From the NCBI GenBank assembly GCA_902477075.1, contig CABSFU010000004.1, forward strand, positions 18,417 through 82,416: DNA of 64,000 nt, written 5' to 3'. The stretch's first letter is position 1. Every line of letters starts with the position of its first letter. The notes under the pieces were generated by a model. It saw nothing but the letters and a program-made list of their open reading frames with translations. It did not search any database and had not been told where the DNA came from. This document shows, piece by piece, positions 42,398 to 49,275 of this stretch. Source of the stretch: UMGS1498 sp900552335. Its GTDB lineage: Bacteria > Bacillota_I > Bacilli_A > RF39 > UBA660. A program made the position numbers and the translations under genes.

Positions 42398-44233
42398 ATG
42401 AATAAAGAAAATAAAATAGCAGGTATTTACATTAGGGTCAGTACAGAGGATCAAGCTCGTGAAGGTTTTAGTTTAGGAGAACAAGAAGAAAGATTAAGAG
42501 AGTTTTGTAAGTTTAAACGATATGAAATATTTAAAGTTTATAAAGATGCAGGAATCAGTGCTAAAAGTGATAAACGGCCAGCATATCAAGAAATGCTTGA
42601 GGATATAAAAAGCAAGAATATTAATGTAATTGTAGCATTTAAACTTGATAGACTTACTAGAAGTGTTTATGATATTGAAAAATTAATGAAAATAGTTAAT
42701 GATTTAGAGTGTGATATCGATTGTCTAGCTGATGAATCTAACACTACTACTTCAAATGGCAGAATGGTTATGAGAATTATGACTAGTGTAAGTCAAAATG
42801 AAATAGAAAAATGTTCTGAAAGAACTAAAGTCGGATTAGCAGGTGCAATTAAACAAGGACACTTGCCAAGTAGAACTACACTGGGTTATAAAAGAGAAAA
42901 TAAAAAGTTAGTTCCCAATCCACTTACAAAAGATATTGTAGTGAGAGTTTTTGATTTATATTTAGAAGGTAAAAGTCACCAAAAAATAGCAAACATCTAC
43001 AATAAAGAAAATGTTTTAGGTAAAACTTGGAGAGATTCTACTATTCAAAAGATATTATCTAATGAAATATATAAAGGTGATTATATTCATGGTAAAAGAA
43101 CTAAACATCCAACATATTATGAAAATGTAGTTGAACCTTTAGTTAATAAAGATAAATGGGAATCTTGTCAATATCAAAAATTAAGAAATGCAAGACACTA
43201 TGAAAGAACTTCAACATATCTTTTTACTAACAAATTAAAATGTTCTAAATGTGGTAATTATTTTGGTGGTAAAGCTAGTGTTAAAAAGAAACTTAATAAA
43301 AAGTATTACTACTATAAATGTAATCATTGTAAAATTAATTTAAAAGAAGATTCTATTGAAGATTTGATTCTTTTAGAACTATTAGCACTTGTTTATATAG
43401 ATGACCTATTTAACGACTATTATACGCCTTTTATAAAGTCAAAACTTGATTATAATAAAATAGATTATAAAAAGGAATTAAAAGAACTAGATAAAGAAAA
43501 AGATAGGATTAAAACAGCATACATTAAAGGTATAGTTAAACTGGATGAATTTGATAATGAATTAAAACAAATAGAATATAAAAGACAAGTACTAGAAAAA
43601 CAAGAGCAAGATAGCAAACAATATGAAAATTTAAACTTTACTATGGATGATTTATTGCTTATTAAAGATAAAAAAGAAATAGAAGATTATCTTCACCCTG
43701 AAAATATAATTGATTTGTTTGTTCGTTGGAATTATTTAGATAAAACAAATAAACAAAAACTAATTTCTAAATATATTGATGACATAGAAATAGAAAAGTT
43801 AGGTACAAAAATAGAAATAAAAAAATTAAATTTAAGAAACTCATTTTATTATGACTTAATTGATTATCATAATAATTATGACACGCCGCTTGATTTATTT
43901 ATGTTTATGGATGAGGATAAATTTCCCATACCTGTAGCACATAATGGTTTTAGAACTAGAATTGAAATAGAAAATTATGTTAATAAATTAAAAGAAATGT
44001 ATGATGTTAATTATTATGAAGTTATACCGAATAAAGATTTCACTAATTTATCATTTACACCTAAAAATGATATAGAAAAAATAATAAGAATAATACCTAT
44101 AAAAGATAATGATAAATTTAAAAGTAACAAATTAGAACTCGGAATAATCACTATTAATTTATCAAAAATAAAAAGCCCAGATGGAACACTGCTATATAAA
44201 AATATTTTTAAAACAAGTAAACTACCAACTTAA
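42398..44233 (+). CDS. Large serine recombinase (integrase) of E4
   Basis: The 611-residue protein is a close relative of the E1 recombinase. Catalytic S15 lies in YIRVSTEDQAREGFS, then LDRLTRSVYD and SERTKVGLAGA. The recombinase domain shares HGKRTKHPTYYENVVEPLV with E1, and a zinc ribbon (CSKCGNYFGG, CNHCK), coiled coil and C-terminal extension follow. The RVST-EDQ codons are an unoccupied homologue of the E5 target site. Reading begins right after the third 66-bp repeat. Confidence 0.95.
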   Translation: MNKENKIAGIYIRVSTEDQAREGFSLGEQEERLREFCKFKRYEIFKVYKDAGISAKSDKRPAYQEMLEDIKSKNINVIVAFKLDRLTRSVYDIEKLMKIVNDLECDIDCLADESNTTTSNGRMVMRIMTSVSQNEIEKCSERTKVGLAGAIKQGHLPSRTTLGYKRENKKLVPNPLTKDIVVRVFDLYLEGKSHQKIANIYNKENVLGKTWRDSTIQKILSNEIYKGDYIHGKRTKHPTYYENVVEPLVNKDKWESCQYQKLRNARHYERTSTYLFTNKLKCSKCGNYFGGKASVKKKLNKKYYYYKCNHCKINLKEDSIEDLILLELLALVYIDDLFNDYYTPFIKSKLDYNKIDYKKELKELDKEKDRIKTAYIKGIVKLDEFDNELKQIEYKRQVLEKQEQDSKQYENLNFTMDDLLLIKDKKEIEDYLHPENIIDLFVRWNYLDKTNKQKLISKYIDDIEIEKLGTKIEIKKLNLRNSFYYDLIDYHNNYDTPLDLFMFMDEDKFPIPVAHNGFRTRIEIENYVNKLKEMYDVNYYEVIPNKDFTNLSFTPKNDIEKIIRIIPIKDNDKFKSNKLELGIITINLSKIKSPDGTLLYKNIFKTSKLPT

Positions 44234-44406
44234 TACTTGTTTTTTAATATAAATATTTATACTAATTTATATTATTATTTATATTCTTGTTATATTAATT
44301 CTTTATATTATATTATTATATTATGTTAGACAAAAAATATAAATCTTATTCAAAATAAAAAGACTAGTTATATTTCAAACTAATCTCATCAATAAATTGT
44401 AATTTA

Positions 44407-44949
44407 TTATTCTGATGGGCAATTATAATTTGTGTTTTTAAAGGTTGGTATTACTGTTACTATATCTTGTTCTTTCACACAATAATATGTATCAATTAAA
44501 AATCCTTTATCTACATAACTATCACTATCATTTACATCTTTAACTCTCCAACTTATTATTGGACTGTTTTTAAATGCTACTGCTTGAATTGTGTCTAATA
44601 AAATAATTGAAAATATTGTAATAATTATCGTTAATAATATAATTAAGAACTTATTCTTTTTTACTTTTTCAATTTCTTTAACTGAATAATCAAGTGTATC
44701 AATTAAAATTTCTTCACTCTTTAAATCAATTTCTTCATCAATTTTTTCACCATTTAATATTTCCGTAACCGAAACGCCTAAAATTTCACTTAATGGTTTC
44801 AATAATGATAAATCCATTAGTCCTAATCCTCTTTCCCACTTACTTACAGCATTTTTTGTTATGCCTAATTTTTCAGCAAGTTGTTCTTGAGTTAACTTTT
44901 TTTGCTTTCTTAATTCAGCAATAAATTTACCTATTTTTTCTTGATTCAT
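44407..44949 (-). CDS. XRE-type regulator with membrane helix
   Basis: The 180-residue protein has an N-terminal HTH (LRKQKKLTQEQLAEKLGITK, AVSKWERGLGLMD). A linker, one membrane helix (about residues 100-125, LIILLTIIITIFSIILL) and an extracellular tail ending FKNTNYNCPSE follow. Membrane-tethered XRE proteins are common single-component sensors in Firmicutes. ATG 44949 has GGAGAG upstream. A palindromic operator lies about 110 bases upstream. Confidence 0.85.
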   Translation of the reverse strand: MNQEKIGKFIAELRKQKKLTQEQLAEKLGITKNAVSKWERGLGLMDLSLLKPLSEILGVSVTEILNGEKIDEEIDLKSEEILIDTLDYSVKEIEKVKKNKFLIILLTIIITIFSIILLDTIQAVAFKNSPIISWRVKDVNDSDSYVDKGFLIDTYYCVKEQDIVTVIPTFKNTNYNCPSE

Positions 44950-45060
44950 TTTATCACTCTCCAAGAATAATATATCAATTATTTGTTAAATATTAAACAT
45001 ACTATTAGTTCACTTTCAAATTACTATTTATCTGTCATTCTATATATAATTGTACCATAA

Positions 45061-45078
45061 TTTCAACATATTTTGAAA
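45061..45078 (-). promoter_or_regulatory. Palindromic operator for the XRE regulator
   Basis: TTTCAA-CATATT-TTGAAA overlaps promoter-like sequence of the minus-strand regulator gene. Suggests autoregulation. Confidence 0.5.
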
Positions 45079-45238
45079 CTAAATTTAAACATCCAAGATT
45101 TATCCAACATTTCCAGTATATATCCAACAGTTGGAAGTAAAATAAAACCTCGCAAACCTTTTAATTAATTGATTTAAATAAAAAGTATGGTAGAATTCTT
45201 CCATATTTTTAACACAATTTTGCAAGTGCAAAATAAGA

Positions 45239-45296
45239 AATGATAGCACAACTATTCCTATATTTATATAGAATGAATTAGGGCAGTGCTATCATT
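45239..45296 (+). repeat. Large hairpin with 11-bp outer stem
   Basis: AATGATAGCAC (45239-45249) pairs perfectly with GTGCTATCATT (45286-45296). The loop contains a second near-palindrome ATTCCTATA/TATAGAAT. Could be a structured RNA or cruciform. Confidence 0.6.
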
Positions 45297-45431
45297 CCCT
45301 TTATCCTGCTTAATAATTATTAGTAATTTTTTATTAAATTTTAGTATTTTCATGGTATACTTATATTAGTTAGTAGTTTATTACTACCTATAATTTAGAT
45401 AATTAGAGGTTGTCCGACTTCAACCTTTATG

Positions 45432-45437
45432 GCTCCA
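45432..45437 (+). other. att core at the right end of E4
   Basis: GCTCCA followed by ATTGAATTTT. The flank to its right carries a terminator in the place expected for the original tRNA-Gly terminator. Confidence 0.45.
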
Positions 45438-45448
45438 ATTGAATTTTA

Positions 45449-45478
45449 AGAGCTTAATTTAGTTAAGACTCTTTTTTT
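45449..45478 (+). terminator. Terminator, probably the original one of tRNA-Gly
   Basis: AGAGCTTAA pairs with TTAAG-A-CTCT (one bulge) then T6. Without the array it would lie 12 bases after tRNA-Gly. Confidence 0.6.
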
Positions 45479-45485
45479 ATTTTTA

Positions 45486-45525
45486 CCCGTCAGGAGTCTT
45501 GAAGGCTTTTCTAGATTCCATAATG
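45486..45525 (-). pseudogene. tRNA-Gly-like fragment
   Basis: Read on the minus strand, this segment matches the anticodon region of tRNA-Gly at 21 of 25 positions (AAAAGCCTTC, then CTCCTGACGGG) and has an ATGG D-loop-like sequence before it. No T arm or acceptor is present. It is inverted relative to tRNA-Gly. Confidence 0.45.
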
Positions 45526-45594
45526 ATAAAAATAGGTTAATTGATTACAATAAAAAGAATAAGTTTGATATCTTATCTTTTTTTATTACTTAAT

Positions 45595-45942
45595 TTATGC
45601 TTGGCTTTTTAAGCATTTATTATTGAGACATTCAATTATGCCGTCAAAGATGCTGTACCATTTAATTTGAACACAAAATCGATCTTTTTCATATTTAGGA
45701 TTATAATTTAAATTTCTGGCCTTAGGTTGGCAATATAAATGACCAAAATGTATTCCATTAGAGTGGACATCTGTTTTTGACATTAAAATATCTATAACAT
45801 CTTTTTTAGACAAAAATAAAAAATCATTTGTAATACCATATATAATTCCATCTATTTCAATTTCAGAATTTGTTCCTTGTAAAACAAATCTTACAATGGC
45901 TTTTTTCATAATTTCTGGTTTGTTGAATTCTTCATTTATCAT
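45595..45942 (-). CDS. Unknown 115-residue protein
   Basis: A soluble protein with segments VRFVLQGTNSEIEIDGIIYG, HSNGIHFGHLYCQPKARN and WYSIFDGIIECLNNK. No family recognised. Its start overlaps the stop of the 64-residue gene before it (4 bases), so the pair is co-translated. Confidence 0.6.
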   Translation of the reverse strand: MINEEFNKPEIMKKAIVRFVLQGTNSEIEIDGIIYGITNDFLFLSKKDVIDILMSKTDVHSNGIHFGHLYCQPKARNLNYNPKYEKDRFCVQIKWYSIFDGIIECLNNKCLKSQA

Positions 45943-46133
45943 TTTGATACTGTTTTCATATTTTTTTTAGAATGGTCCACATAACAAAAAATATAGGAAT
46001 TAAAATCAACATAACCATATAATTTTAAAATCATATCTTGAAGATTAGGCATTAAATATTTAATCTTTTTTCCATTCAATGCTTTAGCAAATTCTTGCTC
46101 ATTTTGAAAACCATTTGTTTCATTTGTATCCAT
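45939..46133 (-). CDS. Unknown 64-residue protein
   Basis: MDTNETNGFQNEQEFAKALN begins the protein behind a good GGAGGTAATGTT site. A longer frame extends upstream but has no ribosome site and would overlap the amidase gene. A segment QDMILKLYGYVDFNSYIF follows. It pairs with the 115-residue gene. Function unknown. Confidence 0.6.
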   Translation of the reverse strand: MDTNETNGFQNEQEFAKALNGKKIKYLMPNLQDMILKLYGYVDFNSYIFCYVDHSKKNMKTVSK

Positions 46134-46292
46134 AACATTACCTCCAATTATATTATTGCTGGAATATAGAAAAATACCTAACCTAATAAAAATATTCTTC
46201 AAAAATATTATGAAGAATTTAAAGAAAAAATAGTACAATATGACTATTATAGCCCAAATAAATATAAAGGACACAATAACTGTATTCCCGAT

Positions 46293-47345
46293 ATGATTGT
46301 TTGCCATATTAGTTTTGATTATGGAAAAATAATAAAAAATTTTTATGATGAAAAATTAGAAGTATCTAGTCATTTTGCCGTATCTAGGAATGGAGAATAT
46401 GCGCAGTTTGTAGGATTAGAAGATAGTTCTTGGGCTAATGGTACATCATTGAAAACAACTAGTGATGTCTATTACAAATTTTCAGCAAGTGATATTGTGA
46501 AATCTAGAAGCATAAATGCTAATTATTATACATATTCAATAGAACATGAATCAATTGATGGTTCTTTAACGAAAGAGCAATATGTAACAACTTTAAATTT
46601 AATGTGTAAAATAATTGATTATATTAAGTGTACATACGGAGTAAATTTTAAAATAGATGAAGATCATATAGTTGGTCATCATGACATAAATCCTATTGTT
46701 AGGGTATCTTGCCCAAATGAGAAATTTCTTATCAAACAGTTAATATCTGATTTGAAAGAAATTTATAAAAAAAGAAACAATAATATAGATTATGAAATAT
46801 TAGTAAACAAAGATCATGTTTTGTCAAAAGATTACTTTCCTGGCAACTTGGTACTTGTTGAAAATAGAAAAGGGGACAATCCAAATGCTATTTTATTATT
46901 AGAAAAGACAACAGCAAGTAATTTTAGAAAACTGCAAAAAGCAGCTTTAAATGACGGATTAGATATTATATGTGATTCAGGGTTTAGAAGTTTAGAGTAT
47001 CAGCAAAAATTGATTGACAAAAAGAAAAAATTGAATGAAAGCCTTCAGTTTATTGCATCAGTAGGTGCGTCTGAACATCACACTGGATTATGTATGGATA
47101 TTGCAGGTATTGTAAATGGAAAATATACAGATAATAATTTAGATTTACAAGAAATTTATCAATGGCTAGAGCATCATGCACATAAGTATGGTTTTATTAT
47201 TAGATATCCAAAAGGGAAAGAATCTATTACAGGTTATCCATATGAGCCATGGCACATTAGATATGTTGGTGTAAAAATAGCCACTGTCATCTATGAAAAT
47301 GATTTAACATATGAAGAATATTGCTACAGATATAAAAAATTCTAA
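46293..47345 (+). CDS. N-acetylmuramoyl-alanine amidase fused to a VanY-type carboxypeptidase, 5' end unclear
   Basis: Residues 1-145 match an Amidase_2/PGRP domain with zinc ligands in MIVCHISF, GHHDIN and a Cys-containing VSCPNEK. Residues 180-340 match VanY D-alanyl-D-alanine carboxypeptidase, with SGFRSLEYQ, SEHHTGLCMDIAG and EPWHIRYVG. It would cut peptidoglycan. Homologous-looking sequence extends upstream of the first ATG (KYKGHNNCIPD) to a stop at 46179 with no start codon and no ribosome site. The gene may therefore have lost its 5' end. Confidence 0.75.
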   Translation: MIVCHISFDYGKIIKNFYDEKLEVSSHFAVSRNGEYAQFVGLEDSSWANGTSLKTTSDVYYKFSASDIVKSRSINANYYTYSIEHESIDGSLTKEQYVTTLNLMCKIIDYIKCTYGVNFKIDEDHIVGHHDINPIVRVSCPNEKFLIKQLISDLKEIYKKRNNNIDYEILVNKDHVLSKDYFPGNLVLVENRKGDNPNAILLLEKTTASNFRKLQKAALNDGLDIICDSGFRSLEYQQKLIDKKKKLNESLQFIASVGASEHHTGLCMDIAGIVNGKYTDNNLDLQEIYQWLEHHAHKYGFIIRYPKGKESITGYPYEPWHIRYVGVKIATVIYENDLTYEEYCYRYKKF

Positions 47346-47361
47346 TATTAGAATTTTTTTA
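47334..47361 (+). terminator. Terminator of the amidase gene
   Basis: AAAAAATTCTAAT with ATTAGAATTTTTT, a perfect A-T-rich palindrome overlapping the stop, ending in Ts. Confidence 0.75.
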
Positions 47362-47365
47362 GATA

Positions 47366-47395
47366 TTGACAATTGAATATTCATTCAACTATAAT
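47366..47395 (+). promoter_or_regulatory. Promoter with ArsR/SmtB-type operator
   Basis: TTGACA (47366-47371) and TATAAT (47390-47395), 18-base spacer. The spacer contains TGAA-TATTCA-TTCA within TTGAAT...ATTCAA, the classic 12-2-12-like half-site pattern of ArsR/SmtB repressors. Confidence 0.75.
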
Positions 47396-47425
47396 ATAGG
47401 CAGTTGAGTAAGGGGTGATATATCA

Positions 47426-47791
47426 GTGTTAAAAAAAACGTATACCTGTGATTGCAATATGATTCATCAAGATAAAGTAGAAAAGGTATTACAAAAAATG
47501 AATACTCAAACTTTATTTCCTGATTTAGCAGATTTTTTTAAAGTGATTGGGGATCCCACTAGAATTAAGATTTTGTTTGCTCTAGATGAAGGAGAGATGT
47601 GCGTTTGTGATATTGCTAATGTGCTAAAAATGAGTAAATCTTCTATATCCCATCAATTGGCGATTTTGAGAAAAAAACAGATTGTAAAAAGCAAAAAAGT
47701 AGGAAAAGAAGTATATTATGCTTTAGATGATGAACATGTTAAAAAAGTATTTGATATTGGTGTCGAACATATTACTCATAAAAAAATATAA
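47426..47791 (+). CDS. ArsR/SmtB-family metal-responsive repressor
   Basis: The 121-residue winged-helix protein has the ELCVCD-like metal motif (EGEMCVCDIANVLKMSKSS). It also has an N-terminal Cys pair (YTCDCNMIHQ) as in CadC, and HQLAILRKKQIVKSKKVGKE as recognition helix and wing. The C-terminal DIGVEHITH could hold a zinc site as well. It probably represses this two-gene operon until zinc, cadmium or a similar metal binds. GTG start 47426 with AAGGGGTGA upstream. Confidence 0.9.
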   Translation: MLKKTYTCDCNMIHQDKVEKVLQKMNTQTLFPDLADFFKVIGDPTRIKILFALDEGEMCVCDIANVLKMSKSSISHQLAILRKKQIVKSKKVGKEVYYALDDEHVKKVFDIGVEHITHKKI

Positions 47792-47811
47792 TAAAATAGA
47801 TTGGAGATTAT

Positions 47812-48699
47812 ATGAAAACAGAAAAAAATATATTAATTGCATTTCTCTTAAATATTTCTTTTTCAATATTAGAATTATTAGGAGGATTATTTACTAATAG
47901 TATAGCGATTCTATCAGATGCAATTCATGATTTTGGTGATGCTCTAAGTATCGGAATTTCATTTTTTTTAGAAAAAAAGAGTAAAAAGAAACCAGACAAT
48001 ATATATACCTATGGATATATGCGTTATTCTATATTAGGTGCTTTTATTACAACTACCATTTTACTAATTGGTTCTGTTTTAGTTATCATTGGTGCGGTAA
48101 AAAGATTAATTACACCAGAAACGATAAATTATGATGGAATGATTTGGTTTGCTATTTTGGGGGTAGTTATTAATTTTATAGCTGCTTATTATACAAGAGA
48201 AGGAGATTCATTAAATCAAAAAGCTGTCAATCTTCATATGTTGGAAGATGTATTAGGATGGGTTGTTGTTTTAATTGGTTCCATATTAATGAAATTCACA
48301 GATATTAGTTTCATTGATTCTTTGATGTCTATTGGCGTTTCTAGTTATATTTTGTTTCATGCTATTCACCATTTTAAAGAAGGAATTGATTTATTTTTAG
48401 AAAAGATTCCAAAAGATAGCTCTGTAAAAGAAATAAAACATCATTTAATGGAAATACCAGGTGTTTTAGAAGTTCATCATATTCATTTATGGACTTTAGA
48501 TGGAAATAATAACTATGCAACATTGCATATTCAAACCAATCAGAAAGATACCCAAAAGTTAAAACATGATATACGTGAGGAATTAAAAGAACATCAAATT
48601 GAACATGTTACGATTGAAATAGAAACGGAAAATGAAAATTGTGAATATCAAGAATGTACATTTTCAGAAGTAAAACAAGCACATCACCATCATCATTAA
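47812..48699 (+). CDS. Cation diffusion facilitator (zinc/cadmium exporter)
   Basis: The 295-residue protein has six membrane helices with the metal site AILSDAIHDFGDALS in helix 2 and MLEDVLGWVV in helix 5. A cytoplasmic domain follows (EVHHIHLWTLDGNNNYATLH), then a native His-rich tail ending in five His. CDF proteins exchange protons for divalent metal. It is the second gene after the ArsR-type repressor, 20 bases apart, which supports metal efflux. Confidence 0.93.
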   Translation: MKTEKNILIAFLLNISFSILELLGGLFTNSIAILSDAIHDFGDALSIGISFFLEKKSKKKPDNIYTYGYMRYSILGAFITTTILLIGSVLVIIGAVKRLITPETINYDGMIWFAILGVVINFIAAYYTREGDSLNQKAVNLHMLEDVLGWVVVLIGSILMKFTDISFIDSLMSIGVSSYILFHAIHHFKEGIDLFLEKIPKDSSVKEIKHHLMEIPGVLEVHHIHLWTLDGNNNYATLHIQTNQKDTQKLKHDIREELKEHQIEHVTIEIETENENCEYQECTFSEVKQAHHHHH

Positions 48700-48717
48700 A
48701 ACCTGAAAAGGTTTTTT
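48698..48717 (+). terminator. Terminator of the metal-efflux operon
   Basis: AAAACC-TGAAAA-GGTTTT plus Ts, starting at the stop codon. Confidence 0.7.
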
Positions 48718-48764
48718 ATTATATGTCTAAAATTGTCAAAAGTGGTGTTCTTTAATAGAACCGT

Positions 48765-48793
48765 TTGAAAAAGAAAATGAAATATAGTATAAT
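48765..48793 (+). promoter_or_regulatory. Promoter of the membrane-protein/sensor operon
   Basis: TTGAAA (48765-48770) and TATAAT (48788-48793) with a 17-base spacer. Confidence 0.7.
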
Positions 48794-48817
48794 AATACTA
48801 TTGAATGGAGGATGAAA

Positions 48818-49264
48818 ATGGAGTTTATCAAAAAAAATAAAATTTTAGTATCTTTACTTGTTATAGCAATTGTTTTTTTTGCAGCTATTATGATTATCAT
48901 TTTTAGTAATTTATCTATTGGAAATAACGAATATGGGAATCGTTTAGATAACATTGAAAAATATCCAATTTCAGATGAGGCAATTAATGAGATAAAAACA
49001 GATATTTCTTCTTATGAAAAAGTAACTTCCTTTTCTTATAATTTAGAAGGAAAATTAGCAAATTTCATTTTAACAGTGGATGACTCTTTAGAAGAAGAAA
49101 CGGCTAAAAATTATGCGAATAAAATATTGGAAAATTTAAGTGATGATGTAAAAAGCTATTATGATATTCAAGTATTAGTAGATAGTGATAATGAAGAATC
49201 AGAAGTTTATCCTATAATAGGATACAAACATAAAACAACAGATATGTTTGTATGGAAGCAGTAA
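48818..49264 (+). CDS. Membrane-anchored protein of unknown function
   Basis: A 148-residue protein with an N-terminal membrane helix (about residues 9-31, ILVSLLVIAIVFFAAIMIII). The extracellular domain contains ISDEAINEIKTDISSYEKV and LANFILTVDDSLEEETAKNY, then VYPIIGYKHKTTDMFVW. ATG 48818 is 6 bases after GGAGG. It lies 11 bases upstream of the sensor gene and probably shares its operon. No family recognised. Confidence 0.65.
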   Translation: MEFIKKNKILVSLLVIAIVFFAAIMIIIFSNLSIGNNEYGNRLDNIEKYPISDEAINEIKTDISSYEKVTSFSYNLEGKLANFILTVDDSLEEETAKNYANKILENLSDDVKSYYDIQVLVDSDNEESEVYPIIGYKHKTTDMFVWKQ

Positions 49265-49275
49265 GGTGTGAAAAT

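Larger units (their letters stand above)
41825..45435. mobile_element. Element E4 (about 3.6 kb) in tandem with E3
   Basis: E4 lies between GCTCCA at 41821 and GCTCCA at 45432. It has the module terminator, small gene, repeated leader and intact serine recombinase, plus an XRE-type regulator. It has no relaxase or other cargo, making it a minimal integrative unit. The right boundary rests on the short core and the flanking tRNA-type terminator. Confidence 0.6.
44950..45594. other. Non-coding stretch with operator, hairpins, E4 right end and tRNA-like fragment
   Basis: No gene is visible in 645 bases. Contents: an XRE-type operator (45061), repeated TATCCAACA sequences (45108-45135), a terminator-like stem around 45180-45210, a palindrome ATTTTGCA-AG-TGCAAAAT (about 45217-45234), a large hairpin (45239-45296), the E4 right core (45432), a terminator (45449) and a tRNA-like fragment (45486). 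Confidence 0.5.

Noticed and set aside
45411..45437. 3' half of a tRNA gene (T-arm-like stem and CCA) before the E4 right core
   Set aside because: The GGTTG/CAACC stem has an 8-base loop and no matching acceptor or anticodon arm is found upstream.
46134..46307. N-terminal membrane extension of the 64-residue minus-strand protein
   Set aside because: The hydrophobic extension has no ribosome site and overlaps the amidase gene, while ATG at 46133 has a strong one.
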